A DNA stretch of 64,000 nucleotides from Sphingopyxis sp. FD7 (lineage in GTDB: Bacteria > Pseudomonadota > Alphaproteobacteria > Sphingomonadales > Sphingomonadaceae). Each line of letters begins with the position of its first letter. The first letter of the stretch is position 1. The translations under genes and the position numbers were made by a program. The DNA lies in assembly GCF_003609835.1 (NCBI RefSeq), contig NZ_AP017898.1, forward strand, positions 1,612,001 to 1,676,000. Reading direction: 5' to 3'. The notes below the pieces were generated by a model, which saw only the letters and a program-made list of their open reading frames with translations, made no database searches and was not told where the DNA came from. This document shows, piece by piece, positions 32,488-42,208 of this stretch.

Positions 32488-33378
32488 TCAACGGCTCCAG
32501 CGCGCAAAGATCGCGGTCGGCAACAGCAGCCCGCGCGCCTCCTCGCGCACCGCCAGCTCGCCGCATTCGACGCGGCCCGGCAGGTCGGCGAAAAGCTGTG
32601 CAAGCAGCTCCCCGATCGCGAGCGCCGACATGCGCACCGCATAGACGGTGAGGAACAGCGCGCGGCTGTCGGCGTCGAGCAAGCGGCGGCAATCGGCAAG
32701 CAACGGCGCCAGCCCCTCTTCGATCTGCCAGCGCTCATTATTGGGTCCGCGGCCGAACTTGGGCGGGTCGAGCAGGATCGCGTCATAGCGCCGCCCGCGC
32801 CGCACCTCGCGCGCGGTGAACTTGCCCGCATCATCGACGATCCAGCGTATCGGCTTGTCGGCCATCTCGCCAAGCGCCGCATTTTCGCGCGCCTGCGCCA
32901 CCGACTTTTTCGACGCATCGACATGGGTGACCGACGCCCCAGCGGCCGCAAGCGCCTGGCTGCCGACCCCGGTATAGCCGAAGAGGTTGAGGAAGGCCGG
33001 GTCCGCCTTGTCGGCGATGCGCTCGCGCAGCCAGTCCCACACCGGCGCCATGTCAGGAAAGAAGCCCAGATGGCGGAACGGCGTGCAGGAGGCGGTGAAG
33101 CGCGCCTCGCGCCAGCCAAGCGGCCAGCCCTCGGCGGGCACGGGCCTATTGTAATACCAGCGGCCGCCGCCATCGTCGTCCGACGCGGGAATGAACTCGC
33201 CGTCGGCTTGGTCCCATTCGCTTGTCGGCAGCGCGGGCGCCCACATCGCCTGCGGTTCGGGCCGGATGAAGCGATAGGGGCCATAGCGTTCGAGCTTGCG
33301 GCCGCCCCCGCTGTCGACCAGCCCATAATCGTCCCATGCCTCGCCGACGAGCGTGACGAGGGGCAGAAGATCAGCCAC
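32488..33378 (-). CDS. Class I SAM-dependent methyltransferase (RlmI-like)
   Basis: A 296-residue protein of the COG1092-type rRNA methyltransferase group. FLNLFGYTGVGSQALAAAG is the SAM-binding motif I, VTHVDASKKSVAQARENA contains the acidic ribose-binding residue, and YDAILLDPPKFGRGP holds the DPPK catalytic loop. The N-terminal part binds substrate and lacks the PUA domain of E. coli RlmI. It overlaps the thrC stop by 8 nt. The modified RNA base cannot be named with certainty. Confidence 0.86.
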   Translation of the reverse strand: MADLLPLVTLVGEAWDDYGLVDSGGGRKLERYGPYRFIRPEPQAMWAPALPTSEWDQADGEFIPASDDDGGGRWYYNRPVPAEGWPLGWREARFTASCTPFRHLGFFPDMAPVWDWLRERIADKADPAFLNLFGYTGVGSQALAAAGASVTHVDASKKSVAQARENAALGEMADKPIRWIVDDAGKFTAREVRRGRRYDAILLDPPKFGRGPNNERWQIEEGLAPLLADCRRLLDADSRALFLTVYAVRMSALAIGELLAQLFADLPGRVECGELAVREEARGLLLPTAIFARWSR

Positions 33379-34768
33379 GCGCGGCTTCCGCGAGGATAAA
33401 CGCCTTCACCGCGTCATAATCGCCGGGAAGCTTGGTATAGCGTTCCTCGCGCTCGAACAGATTGCCCAGCCGCGCGGGGAGCGGCGGGCGCACGCCGGTC
33501 GCGCGCTCGACCGCCTCGCGGAACTTCGCCGGATGCGCGGTAGCGAGCGTGACGACCGGAACATCGGCGTCGATCTCCAGCGTGCGCGCCGCGGCAAGCC
33601 CGACCGCGCTGTGCGGGTCGATCAACTGCCCGCCCCGCTCCTGCGCCCAGCGCAGCGCAAGCGCCATCGCGTCGCCGTCGATGCGCGCGCTCGAAAACAG
33701 GTCGCGCGCGCCGCCGAGCATGTCGGCGGGGATCGTCATCGCGCGCTTCGCATCGAACTCGCCCATCATGCCGGTGATCGCCGCGCCGTCGCGGCCCGCG
33801 AGGTCGAACAGCAATCGCTCGAAATTGCTGCTGACCTGGATGTCCATGCTCGGCGTTGCGGTCGGGGTTACCGTCCCCGCGCTATAGTCGCCGCTGGTCA
33901 GCGCACGATGCAGGATGTCGTTGACATTGGTTGCGACGACCAGCCTTGCGACGGGCAAACCCATCTGCGCCGCGACATAGCCCGCGAACACGTCGCCGAA
34001 ATTGCCCGTCGGCACGCTGAACGCCACCGGGCGGTCGGGACCGCCAAGGCGCACCGCGGCGTAGAAATAATAGACGATCTGCGCCATCAGCCGGGCCCAG
34101 TTGATGCTGTTGACCGCCGACAGATTGACCTTGCCCCGCGCCTCTTCGTCGCCGAACAGCCGCTTCACCATCGCCTGCGCATCGTCGAAACTGCCGTCGA
34201 TCGCGATATTGTGGACGTTGGGCGCCAGCACCGTCGTCATCTGGCGCCGCTGCACGTCGCTGACGCGGCCTTCGGGGTGGAGCATGAAGATGCGGATATG
34301 CTCGCGCCCGGCGACCGCCTCGATCGCCGCCGATCCCGTGTCGCCCGACGTTGCGCCGACGATGGTGATGGCGGTGTCGCCGCCCGCGAGGAACGTCTCG
34401 AACAATTCGCCGAGCAATTGCAGCGCGACGTCCTTGAACGCCAGCGTCGGCCCATGGAAGAGTTCGAGCAGCCAGTGGCGATGATCGAGCTGGACCAGCG
34501 GCGTCACCGCATCGTGGCTGAACCGGCCATAGGCAGCCTTGCACAGCCTGCGCAGCTCGTCCTCCGCCAGCACGCCCGCGACAAACGGCAGCATGATGCG
34601 CACTGCGGTTTCGGTGTAGTCGAGCCCCGCCAGTGCCCTGATCTCGTCTTTCGACATCTGCGGCCATCTGGTCGGCACATAGAGCCCGCCATCGCTGGCA
34701 AGGCCCGCGAGCGTGGCGGCACGAAAGTCGAGGGTCGGCGCAGCGCCGCGGGTGCTGATATAGTCCAT
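33371..34768 (-). CDS. thrC: Threonine synthase
   Basis: A 465-residue PLP enzyme that makes threonine from O-phosphohomoserine. Features are the MDYISTRGAAPTLDFRAATL start, ELFHGPTLAFKDVALQLLG with the PLP Lys (FKD) at about residue 113, TIVGATSGDTGSAAIEAV, and VAFSVPTGNFGDVFAGYVAA, the long form typical of gram-negative bacteria. It follows SURF1 by 27 bp in the usual sphingomonad order and is probably expressed with the end of the cytochrome oxidase operon. Confidence 0.96.
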   Translation of the reverse strand: MDYISTRGAAPTLDFRAATLAGLASDGGLYVPTRWPQMSKDEIRALAGLDYTETAVRIMLPFVAGVLAEDELRRLCKAAYGRFSHDAVTPLVQLDHRHWLLELFHGPTLAFKDVALQLLGELFETFLAGGDTAITIVGATSGDTGSAAIEAVAGREHIRIFMLHPEGRVSDVQRRQMTTVLAPNVHNIAIDGSFDDAQAMVKRLFGDEEARGKVNLSAVNSINWARLMAQIVYYFYAAVRLGGPDRPVAFSVPTGNFGDVFAGYVAAQMGLPVARLVVATNVNDILHRALTSGDYSAGTVTPTATPSMDIQVSSNFERLLFDLAGRDGAAITGMMGEFDAKRAMTIPADMLGGARDLFSSARIDGDAMALALRWAQERGGQLIDPHSAVGLAAARTLEIDADVPVVTLATAHPAKFREAVERATGVRPPLPARLGNLFEREERYTKLPGDYDAVKAFILAEAARG

Positions 34769-34795
34769 GACGCAGATGCGCCTAGCGGCGACGGC

Positions 34796-35458
34796 TTACG
34801 GTCGCAAGCGGCGACGCACGGCCAGGATATAGATGACCAGCGCCGCGGCGGCGAAAAGGAACCATTGCACCGCATAGGCCAGATGATTGTTCGGCGTGTC
34901 GTCGGCCGACGGCACCGCGCTCGGCCGCAGCCCCGCGACCGGCGTGTCGGCGACCAGCATCGCGCGCGGGGGGGACGCCTTGCCCGACGCCCGCGCGATC
35001 ATGCTCGGCTGTTGGGGGCCGGGCACGATCGTCCCCTGCACGATCCCGCCGCGCCATTTCGGCGGCGTGAAATCGTCGCCGATCCCGACATCGACCAGCA
35101 CGCCCGGTCCTTCGGCCCCGGTGCGGCAGTCGGCGATCATGCGAAAGCCGGTGCGGCCCTTGCGGTCGGTGCCGCTGCGCGGATCCCAGCGCACGGGTTC
35201 GAGGCAGACGACGCTGCTCTTGCGATAGAGCATCGCGTCGGGAACGGGCGGTAGTTCGGGGTAGGTGACGAGCGACGACATCGCCATATTGCGCTCGTAA
35301 AGCGCGATCAGCGCTTCCTTGTCGGCCTTGCGCTGGAGTTGCCAGATGCCGAGGCCGATCATCACCGCGACCGCGATGAGCACGAGCAGCGTCGGGATCA
35401 GCGGCCAGCGCGGCGTCGGCGACGCCGCGGGCGGGGTCGGTGCGGCGGGGTCAGTCAT
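34796..35458 (-). CDS. SURF1-family cytochrome oxidase assembly protein
   Basis: A 220-residue protein with one transmembrane segment near each end (PTLLVLIAVAVMIGLGIWQL and WFLFAAAALVIYILAVRRRL), the SURF1 topology. It carries the N-terminal GIWQLQRKADKEALI and a C-terminal NNHLAYAVQWFLFA, both family signatures. The large domain between the two membrane segments is periplasmic. SURF1 helps heme a insertion into subunit I. The ATG at 35458 overlaps the DUF983 stop by 8 nt. Confidence 0.9.
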   Translation of the reverse strand: MTDPAAPTPPAASPTPRWPLIPTLLVLIAVAVMIGLGIWQLQRKADKEALIALYERNMAMSSLVTYPELPPVPDAMLYRKSSVVCLEPVRWDPRSGTDRKGRTGFRMIADCRTGAEGPGVLVDVGIGDDFTPPKWRGGIVQGTIVPGPQQPSMIARASGKASPPRAMLVADTPVAGLRPSAVPSADDTPNNHLAYAVQWFLFAAAALVIYILAVRRRLRP

Positions 35459-35888
35459 GCGGATCGTCCAGCTTGCGCCCCTCGGCCGCCTGCCGCTGAT
35501 GTTCGATCGCGAGCAGCGCCGCCTTGCCGACGCGCAGGCCATAGACGACCGCCGCGGCGGTGAGCGGCACCCACAGCAGGACATGCACCCAGAAGGGCGG
35601 ACGCACCATGGCGTCGAGCGCGAGCGCGGCCACAACCAGCAGCGCGCCGATGAAGAGGGTTAGGAACGCCGCGGGCCCGTCGCCGACATTATAGGCCGAA
35701 AAATCGAGCGCACACATGCGGCAGTGCGATGCGAACTTCACCGGCCCGTCGAACAGCGTCTGCGCGCCGCAGCGCGGGCAAAGGCCAAAAAGGGCAGCGC
35801 GCGCGACTGGCGGCTGCCCTTTTTGATCTGGCTTTTCGCCGGGCAATTTAGTGCGCAGCGACCGGCGCGCCCCAGCCGCCCCAGACAT
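35451..35888 (-). CDS. DUF983 membrane protein
   Basis: A protein of up to 145 residues. Two CxxC pairs, LCPRCGAQTLF and SHCRMCALDFS, form a likely zinc ribbon, followed by two transmembrane helices (LTLFIGALLVVAALALDAMV and WVPLTAAAVVYGL). This is the DUF983 pattern, found next to cytochrome oxidase assembly genes. The ATG at 35888 overlaps coxC by 41 nt; a TTG at 35846 just after the coxC stop is an equally possible start. Function is not established, but its place in the cta operon suggests a role in oxidase biogenesis. Confidence 0.82.
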   Translation of the reverse strand: MSGAAGARRSLRTKLPGEKPDQKGQPPVARAALFGLCPRCGAQTLFDGPVKFASHCRMCALDFSAYNVGDGPAAFLTLFIGALLVVAALALDAMVRPPFWVHVLLWVPLTAAAVVYGLRVGKAALLAIEHQRQAAEGRKLDDPHD

Positions 35889-36723
35889 AGACGATGATGA
35901 AGAGGAACAGCCACACGACGTCGACGAAGTGCCAGTACCAGGCGGCCGCCTCGAACCCGAAATGCTGCTGCGGGGTGAAATGCCCCTTATAGGCGCGCAC
36001 CAGGCAGACGATCAGAAAGATCGTGCCGACAAGAACGTGGAAACCGTGGAACCCCGTCGCCATGTAAAAGGCCGAGCTGTAATTGCTCTGGCCGAAACCC
36101 CACGGCGCGTGGGCATATTCATAGGCCTGGATCGACGAGAAGACGATCCCGAGGATGATCGTCGCCCACAGGCCTTTTTTCAGGCCCTCGCGGTCGCCGT
36201 GGATCAGCGCGTGGTGCGCCCAGGTGATCGTCGTGCCCGAGCAGAGCAGGATCAGCGTGTTGAGCAGCGGCAACGAAAAGGGATCGATGACCTCGATGCC
36301 CTTGGGCGGCCACATGGTGATCGCATCGGCGCCCTCCTGCCCGAAGAGCGAGGTCACCGCGCCGTCGGCATATTCGATCGGCACCGGGAACAGCGAAAAG
36401 TCGAACCAGGCCCAGAACCAGCCGACGAAGAACATGACTTCGGACGCGATGAACAGGATCATGCCATAGCGCAGGTGGAGCTGGACGACCGGGGTATGGT
36501 CGCCCGCATGGGCTTCGTTGATGACGTCCGCCCACCAGCTGAAGAAGGTCGCGATCACGCCCATGAAGCCGAGGCCGAGCACCCATTTGCCCGCGGCGCC
36601 GAAATAATCGTCGTGCATGAACATGACGAGGCCGAAGAACATCACGAGCGCCGCGAACGAGCCGATGAGCGGCCAGACGCTGGGGTTTACGAGGTGATAG
36701 TCATGATGTTTGGCACCGGCCAT
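35848..36723 (-). CDS. ctaE: Cytochrome c oxidase subunit III
   Basis: A 291-residue protein with seven predicted transmembrane helices, the complete subunit III. Conserved parts are HDYHLVNPSVWPLIGSFAAL at the N-terminus, EVMFFVGWFWAWFDFSL, SGTTITWAHHALIHGD and GFHGFHVLVGTIFL with the helix IV-VI His residues, and the end YWHFVDVVWLFLFIIVYVWG. It stabilises subunit I of the aa3 oxidase in the cytoplasmic membrane. It follows ctaG in the operon. Confidence 0.96.
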   Translation of the reverse strand: MAGAKHHDYHLVNPSVWPLIGSFAALVMFFGLVMFMHDDYFGAAGKWVLGLGFMGVIATFFSWWADVINEAHAGDHTPVVQLHLRYGMILFIASEVMFFVGWFWAWFDFSLFPVPIEYADGAVTSLFGQEGADAITMWPPKGIEVIDPFSLPLLNTLILLCSGTTITWAHHALIHGDREGLKKGLWATIILGIVFSSIQAYEYAHAPWGFGQSNYSSAFYMATGFHGFHVLVGTIFLIVCLVRAYKGHFTPQQHFGFEAAAWYWHFVDVVWLFLFIIVYVWGGWGAPVAAH

Positions 36724-36803
36724 GTCACAATTCCCGTTTTTGCTGCCCCAGCATCGCGATTCCCCACCGCCTGCCGGTCCTTGTTAGACTCTTGGATGCG
36801 GCC

Positions 36804-37364
36804 TTAGCTCGCCTTTTTGCCCCCGTCTACAGGGTGGAAGGTATAGCTTAGCGTGATTTCCTGTACGTCGCGCGCGTCGGGATCGTCCATGATCGCGGGG
36901 TCGACGAAGAAGAGCACCGGCATCCGCATCTGCTGCCCCGGTTCCAGCCGTTGCTCGGTAAAACAGAAGCACTGGATCTTGGTGAAATATTTGCCCGCCT
37001 GCGTCGGCGTGACGTTGAAGCTGGCGGTGCCGACGACCGGCGTCGCCGAATTATTCTCGGCGATGAAGATCGCCATGTCACGCGCGCCGATGCTGACCGT
37101 ATCGCGCGGATGTTCGGGATAGAATCTCCACGGCAGTTCGGGCGACACATTGGCATCGAAGCGCACCGACATCGTCTGGCTGAGGATTTGGGGTTCGGCC
37201 GCCGACGCCGCCGCATCGTAACGCTGCGTCGTGCCGCCAAAGCCGGTCACGCGGCAGAAAAGGTCATAGAGCGGCACCGCGGCAAAGCCCAGGCCGGTCA
37301 TCGCGAGGGCGAGGATGCCGGCGAGACCGGCCGTTCTGGCTTTGGGGGACAGGCTCTGGATCAT
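36804..37364 (-). CDS. ctaG: Cytochrome c oxidase assembly protein CtaG (Cox11)
   Basis: A 186-residue copper chaperone that loads CuB of subunit I. It has one N-terminal transmembrane helix (AGLAGILALAMTGLGFAAVP) followed by YDLFCRVTGFGGTTQRYD. The periplasmic domain holds FTKIQCFCFTEQRLEPGQ, the CFCF copper-binding motif. The ATG at 37364 ([13 protein letters not shown]) overlaps the stop of the small upstream gene by 4 nt; the longer frame to 37430 is rejected. Confidence 0.95.
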   Translation of the reverse strand: MIQSLSPKARTAGLAGILALAMTGLGFAAVPLYDLFCRVTGFGGTTQRYDAAASAAEPQILSQTMSVRFDANVSPELPWRFYPEHPRDTVSIGARDMAIFIAENNSATPVVGTASFNVTPTQAGKYFTKIQCFCFTEQRLEPGQQMRMPVLFFVDPAIMDDPDARDVQEITLSYTFHPVDGGKKAS

Positions 37365-37510
37365 GCGAATATCTGCATTTTGGCGATGGTAATGAAGAAG
37401 AACAGCACCGCGAGCGCGCCGAGCAGCCACGCCATCATATTCGCGCGGCTGCGCTGGCGGCGGCGATATTCGGTCTCGTCGAAGGGCGGCTGGTCAGGTT
37501 CATTCGTCAT
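37361..37510 (-). CDS. Small single-pass membrane protein between ctaB and ctaG (CoxF-like)
   Basis: A 49-residue product, [20 protein letters not shown] followed by [20 protein letters not shown] and a short tail. It has a polar, Arg-rich N-terminus and one C-terminal transmembrane helix. It overlaps the ctaB stop and the ctaG start by 4 nt each, so it is embedded by translational coupling in the oxidase assembly operon. In other alphaproteobacteria a similarly placed tiny gene is annotated as CoxF or cytochrome oxidase assembly protein. Function unknown, probably in oxidase biogenesis. Confidence 0.8.
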   Translation of the reverse strand: MTNEPDQPPFDETEYRRRQRSRANMMAWLLGALAVLFFFITIAKMQIFA

Positions 37511-38418
37511 AGCGGCCACCAATGATCGACGACGACCGCGCCGAACAGAATGAAAAGATAAGCGATCGAAAAGGCGAACAGCCGCTTTTCGGGCTGCATC
37601 CGGTCGCCCTCGCCCGTCGTCCTTGTGCCGACCTGCACCGACAACAGGAGAAAGATTGCCGAGAGCAAAATCGCCGTCCAGCCATAAAGCGCACCAGTAA
37701 AGCCCAGCGGCCAGGGCGCGACCGCCGCCGCCGCCATGATCAGCGCATAAAAAAGGATCTGGCGCCGCGTCGATTTCTCGCCCGCGACGACGGGCATCAT
37801 CGGGATGCCCGCGGCGGCATAGTCCGATCGCACGAACAGCGCGAGCGCCCAGAAATGCGGCGGGGTCCAGAGGAAGATGAGCAGGAAGAGCAGCACGGGG
37901 AGCGGCGCGATCGATCCCGTCGCCGCGACCCAGCCGATCAGCGGCGGAAAGGCGCCCGCCGCGCCGCCGATGACGATATTCTGCGGCGTCCGCGGCTTCA
38001 GCCACATCGTATAGATGAAAACGTAAAAGAGGATCGATGCGGCAAGCAGCAAGGTCGCCTGCCAGTTCGACGCGAACAGCATCAGGAACAGCGAAAAGGC
38101 GGCAAGGCCGATACCGAATTGCAGCGCGGTCTGCGGATCGAGCCGCCCGGCGGGCAGCGGTCGCCCCGCCGTGCGCTTCATCTTGGCGTCGAGCCCCGCC
38201 TCATACCATTGGTTGAGCGCGCCCGACGCCCCGGCGCCCAGCGCGATCGCGAGGATCGACGAAAAGCCGAGCACCGGATGCACGTCGCCCGGCGCCGCGA
38301 GCAGGCCGCACAGCGCGGTGAACACCACCAGCGACATGACGCGCGGCTTGGTCAGCGCGAACAGGTCGCGCCAGTCGGCGGGCAGCGTCATCGCATCATG
38401 GGTCAGGCTTTGCGCCAT
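37507..38418 (-). CDS. ctaB: Protoheme IX farnesyltransferase (heme o synthase)
   Basis: A 303-residue UbiA-type prenyltransferase with about eight membrane helices. The first Asp-rich motif is in [20 protein letters not shown] (NxxxDxxxKRTxxRP, diagnostic for CtaB), and the second active-site region is [20 protein letters not shown]. It attaches a farnesyl chain to heme b, giving heme o for the aa3 oxidase. It is separated from ctaD by a palindromic repeat and is coupled to the small CoxF-like gene. Confidence 0.96.
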   Translation of the reverse strand: MAQSLTHDAMTLPADWRDLFALTKPRVMSLVVFTALCGLLAAPGDVHPVLGFSSILAIALGAGASGALNQWYEAGLDAKMKRTAGRPLPAGRLDPQTALQFGIGLAAFSLFLMLFASNWQATLLLAASILFYVFIYTMWLKPRTPQNIVIGGAAGAFPPLIGWVAATGSIAPLPVLLFLLIFLWTPPHFWALALFVRSDYAAAGIPMMPVVAGEKSTRRQILFYALIMAAAAVAPWPLGFTGALYGWTAILLSAIFLLLSVQVGTRTTGEGDRMQPEKRLFAFSIAYLFILFGAVVVDHWWPL

Positions 38419-38468
38419 GTTAACTCCAGGCCGGGTTCGACCATCTCATATCCCGTCTCAATTTTTAC

Positions 38469-38571
38469 CGTCATGCTGAACTTGTTTCAGCATCCATGGT
38501 CCGCCCATTCCTTCAACGCAGCGCCGCTGGAGAGGACTGGCCATGGATGCTGAAACAAGTTCAGCATGACG
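38469..38571. repeat. Long inverted repeat between ctaD and ctaB
   Basis: A perfect 31-bp arm at 38469-38499, beginning CGTCATGCTGAACTTGTTTC, is repeated in inverse at 38541-38571, with a 41-bp spacer. The sequence is of the type dispersed in sphingomonad genomes (GTCATGCTGAACTTGTTTCAG). It could attenuate transcription from ctaD into ctaB. Confidence 0.88.
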
Positions 38572-38637
38572 AAGGGAAAGAGACAGGCATTCTTTCCCTG
38601 ATCGCCGCCCCCGGCACGCCGGAGGCGGCGAAACCGA

Positions 38638-40308
38638 TCAGGCAATACGCGGCAGTTCATTGAACTGGTGGAACGGCGGCGGGCTCGACAGCGTCCATTC
38701 GAGCGTCGTCGCGCCTTCGCCCCACGGATTGTCCGCCGCCTTCTTGCCCGCGACCAGCGACCAGAGGATGTTCGCAAAGAAGATCAACACGCCCACGCCC
38801 ATGATGACATAGCCCCAGGACGAGATGAGGTGCCAGAAGGCATAGGCGTCGGGATAGTCGGGGTAACGGCGCGGCATTCCCTGCTGGCCCAGGAAGTGCT
38901 GGGGGAAGAACAGGACGTTCACGCCGATGAAGAAGATCCAGAAGTGCAGCTGGCCCAGAAACTCATTGTACATCCGGCCCGACATCTTCGGGAACCAGTA
39001 ATAGAAACCGGCGAAGAGCGAGAAGACCGCGCCGAGCGAAAGCACATAGTGGAAGTGCGCGACGACATAATAGGTGTCGTGGAGCGCCGTATCGACGCCG
39101 CCGTTCGCGAGCACCACGCCGGTCACGCCGCCGACGGTGAACATGAAGATGAAGCCCAGCGACCAGACCATCGGGGTCTTGAAGCTCATCGAGCCACCCC
39201 ACATCGTCGCGATCCAGCTGAAGATCTTGATGCCCGTCGGGACCGCGATCACCATCGTTGCGGCGGTGAAATACATCTTCAGGTTCACGCTCATGCCGAC
39301 GGTGAACATGTGGTGCGCCCACACGATGAAGCCGACGACGCCGATCGCGACCATGGCATAGGCCATGCCGAGATAGCCGAACACCGGCTTGCGGCTGAAG
39401 GTCGAGATTATCTGGCTGACGATGCCGAATCCCGGCAGGATCATGATGTAAACTTCGGGGTGGCCGAAGAACCAGAAAAGATGCTGGTAGAGGACGGGAT
39501 CGCCGCCGCCCGCCGCATCATAGAAGGTGGTGCCGAAGTTGCGGTCGGTCAGCAGCATCGTGATCGCCGCGGCGAGCACGGGCAGCGCGAGCAGCAGCAG
39601 GAAGGCGGTGACGAGCACCGACCACACGAACAGCGGCATCTTGTGCAGCGTCATGCCCGGCGCGCGCATGTTGAAGATGGTGGTGATGAAGTTGATCGCA
39701 CCCAGGATCGACGCCGCGCCCGCAAGGTGGAGCGAGAAGATCGCCATGTCGACCGCGGGCCCTGCCGAACCGCTGGTCGACAGCGGCGCATAGACCGTCC
39801 AGCCGGTGCCGGCGCCAAGACCGCTGCCGCCCGGCACGAACATCGACCCGACCAGCATGACGAACGCCACGAAGGTCAGCCAGAAGCTGACATTGTTCAT
39901 GCGCGGGAAGGCCATGTCGGGCGCGCCGATCATCAGCGGCACGAACCAGTTGCCGAAACCGCCGATCATCGCGGGCATGACCATGAAGAACACCATGATC
40001 AGGCCGTGCGCGGTGATCATCACGTTCCAGAAATGCTTGCCCGCGACCTCATCGCCCGCGCCGCCGAGCATCTCTGCCCAGCCGCCCAGATATTGCACGC
40101 CGGGTTCGGCGAGTTCGAGGCGCATCATGCCCGACAGCACGCCGCCGACGATCCCCGCGACGATCGCGAAGATCAGATAGAGGGTGCCGATGTCCTTGTG
40201 GTTCGTCGACATGAACCAGCGGACGAAGAAGCCCGGAGTGTCGTGATCATGGTCGTGCGCGTGATCGGCGTGGCCGTGCGCGGGTGCAGTCGCTGCGATA
40301 TCGGTCAT
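38638..40308 (-). CDS. ctaD: Cytochrome c oxidase subunit I
   Basis: A 556-residue catalytic subunit with twelve membrane helices. The low-spin heme a ligand lies in [20 protein letters not shown]. The CuB/active-site helix is [20 protein letters not shown] (HPEVY, with the His-Tyr crosslink). The two further CuB His are in [14 protein letters not shown], and the heme His pair is in [18 protein letters not shown]. An extra His-rich N-terminus ([13 protein letters not shown]) precedes the first helix. It lies 15 bp after ctaC. The product reduces oxygen and pumps protons. Confidence 0.97.
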   Translation of the reverse strand: MTDIAATAPAHGHADHAHDHDHDTPGFFVRWFMSTNHKDIGTLYLIFAIVAGIVGGVLSGMMRLELAEPGVQYLGGWAEMLGGAGDEVAGKHFWNVMITAHGLIMVFFMVMPAMIGGFGNWFVPLMIGAPDMAFPRMNNVSFWLTFVAFVMLVGSMFVPGGSGLGAGTGWTVYAPLSTSGSAGPAVDMAIFSLHLAGAASILGAINFITTIFNMRAPGMTLHKMPLFVWSVLVTAFLLLLALPVLAAAITMLLTDRNFGTTFYDAAGGGDPVLYQHLFWFFGHPEVYIMILPGFGIVSQIISTFSRKPVFGYLGMAYAMVAIGVVGFIVWAHHMFTVGMSVNLKMYFTAATMVIAVPTGIKIFSWIATMWGGSMSFKTPMVWSLGFIFMFTVGGVTGVVLANGGVDTALHDTYYVVAHFHYVLSLGAVFSLFAGFYYWFPKMSGRMYNEFLGQLHFWIFFIGVNVLFFPQHFLGQQGMPRRYPDYPDAYAFWHLISSWGYVIMGVGVLIFFANILWSLVAGKKAADNPWGEGATTLEWTLSSPPPFHQFNELPRIA

Positions 40309-40323
40309 CTGTCGGACCCCTTG

Positions 40324-41388
40324 TTAATTCTTGGCGGCGGGGACGGCGGCGGGAGCCGCGGCCGGCGCGATTTCGGTCGGTGCCGCGGCGGTCTCGACCA
40401 CCGGACCCGCCGGGTTGCCCCCCTTCGAGCGCACCCAGGCTTCCCACTTGTCGACCGGCAGCACCTCGACCGCAATCGGCATATAGCCGTGATCGACGCC
40501 GCACAGTTCCGAGCACTGACCGTAATAGACGCCGACCTTGTTCGCGGTGAAGGTCGTCTCGTTCGCGCGGCCGGGAACCGCGTCCATCTTGGTCCAGAAG
40601 GCGGGAACGGCGAAGCTGTGGATGACATCGGCGCCGGTAACGATCAGCTTCACCTGTCGCCCGACGGGCACCACCATGCGGTTGTCGACCGCCAGCTGAT
40701 AGGGCTCGCCCGCAGCCTTCGCCTGATCTTCGGGCAGCATCTTCGACACATATTCGCCGATGCCCTGGTCGGGATAGGCATAGCCCCAATACCATTGATA
40801 GCCGGTGACCTTGATCGTCAGCGCGTCCTTCTTGGGCGGTTCATATTGCGCCGCGAGCAGGCGGATCGACGGCACCGCGATCACCGCGAGGATCAGCACG
40901 GGGATCGCGGTCCAGATGATTTCGATGAAGGTGTTGTGCGTCGTCTTCGACGGCACCGGATTCGCCTTGGCGCGGTAGCGCACGATCACCCAGAGCAGCA
41001 GGCCGAGAACGAAGAGCGAGATGATCGTGATGATCGGCAGCAGCATCACATGGTTGAACCAATAGGCCTGTTCGCCGATCGGGCTGACCTGCGGCTGGAA
41101 GTCGATCCCGCGGTCGATCGGCTGGCCCACGCCCGGCGTGGGCTTCATTGGCACATAGGTCGCGTCCCCCGCAGGCGCGGCGGCGTCGCCAGCGGCCGGA
41201 GCGGTGGCTGGCGTCGCGGCCGGAGCTTCGACCGGCGCGACCACCGGAGCCGGATTCGCCGCGACCGTGGCCGCGGGTGCTTCGGCCGGAGCCGTCGCCG
41301 CCGTCTGCGCCTGACCGGCGCCTACCGCGCCGAGCGACAGGACTGCCGCGATTAACACCTTGATTACAGGGGTTTTCAAGCTCTTCAT
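40324..41388 (-). CDS. ctaC: Cytochrome c oxidase subunit II
   Basis: A 354-residue subunit. A signal-like N-terminus (VIKVLIAAVLSLGAVGAGQA) is followed by an unusually long Ala/Pro/Val-rich stretch of about 70 residues, then two membrane helices and the cupredoxin domain. CuA ligands are seen in DVIHSFAVPAF and GQCSELCGVDHGYMPIAVEV. A further Ala/Pro-rich tail ends the protein. It receives electrons from cytochrome c. It is the first gene of the operon and is divergent from pyrE across a 232-bp gap that must contain the promoters. Confidence 0.96.
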   Translation of the reverse strand: MKSLKTPVIKVLIAAVLSLGAVGAGQAQTAATAPAEAPAATVAANPAPVVAPVEAPAATPATAPAAGDAAAPAGDATYVPMKPTPGVGQPIDRGIDFQPQVSPIGEQAYWFNHVMLLPIITIISLFVLGLLLWVIVRYRAKANPVPSKTTHNTFIEIIWTAIPVLILAVIAVPSIRLLAAQYEPPKKDALTIKVTGYQWYWGYAYPDQGIGEYVSKMLPEDQAKAAGEPYQLAVDNRMVVPVGRQVKLIVTGADVIHSFAVPAFWTKMDAVPGRANETTFTANKVGVYYGQCSELCGVDHGYMPIAVEVLPVDKWEAWVRSKGGNPAGPVVETAAAPTEIAPAAAPAAVPAAKN

Positions 41389-41620
41389 AAGGATAGTGCC
41401 GCCCGTTGCCTGTTGTTCTTATGATCCCCCAGCCTGCCCTTCCCCGCTGCCGGACAAACGCCCGCGCAGCCAATCGGACAGGCTGAATCTCGCGGGCGCT
41501 ATAGACCCGCTTGCCGCTTGCCTCAAGCATCTCTAACACTATTTTGCGGCAGGCAAATCTGCGCCGCCAAAACCCGGTCGCCCGCCGTGGGCGATGTTAT
41601 GGACAAAAGACCAATCTTGC

Positions 41621-42208
41621 ATGACCGACGATGAAATCCTGGCCGAGTTCCGCGCCGCCGACGCGCTGCTCCAGGGGCATTTTCTGCTCTCCTCCGGCCG
41701 CCACAGCGAATATTATCTGCAATGCGCGCGCGTTCTGATGGATACCACGCGCGCCGGACGGCTCGCCGCGGCGCTCGCCGCAAAGCTGCCGCGCGAGCTC
41801 AAGCAGGCGATCGACCTCGTCGTCTCGCCCGCGATGGGCGGCGTCATCATCGGGCATGAAATGGGCCGCGCGCTCGGCAAGCCCGCGATCTTCGTCGAAC
41901 GTCCGACCGGCACGTTCGAGCTGCGCCGCGGCTTTTCGATCGACGCGGGCGCCAGGGTGCTGATGGTCGAGGATGTCGTGACCACCGGCCTCTCCTCGCG
42001 CGAAGCGATGGAGGCGGTGCGCGCCGCGGGGGGCGAGGTGATTGCCGAAGCCGCGCTCGTCGATCGCTCGGCGGGGAGCGTCGACCTGGGCGTGCCCTTC
42101 TATCCGCTCGTTGCGATCAACTTCCCGACCTATGCCGCCGACGACCTGCCCCCCGAACTCGCGGGCACCGAGGCGGTCAAGCCCGGTAGCCGGAGCGTGG
42201 CGGCTTGA
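41621..42208 (+). CDS. pyrE: Orotate phosphoribosyltransferase
   Basis: A 195-residue enzyme of pyrimidine synthesis. It carries the PRPP-binding motif [20 protein letters not shown] (about residues 112-131), the [18 protein letters not shown] start region and the [20 protein letters not shown] segment. The ATG at 41621 ([13 protein letters not shown]) is preferred to the longer frame from 41594. It is the first gene of the pyrE-pdxJ-(membrane protein)-acpS-lepB run; its TGA overlaps the TTG of pdxJ. Confidence 0.95.
   Translation: MTDDEILAEFRAADALLQGHFLLSSGRHSEYYLQCARVLMDTTRAGRLAAALAAKLPRELKQAIDLVVSPAMGGVIIGHEMGRALGKPAIFVERPTGTFELRRGFSIDAGARVLMVEDVVTTGLSSREAMEAVRAAGGEVIAEAALVDRSAGSVDLGVPFYPLVAINFPTYAADDLPPELAGTEAVKPGSRSVAA

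Noticed and set aside
33353..35254. A 633-codon plus-strand frame over thrC and SURF1
   Set aside because: It is a shadow of genes with clear catalytic motifs. Its composition is Arg/Ala/His-rich, without domains.
38668..41355. An 895-codon open frame antisense to the cytochrome oxidase genes
   Set aside because: It mirrors ctaD and ctaC, which are unambiguous. The translation is rich in Arg, His, Asp and Glu with no domain. Third-position GC keeps the antisense strand open.
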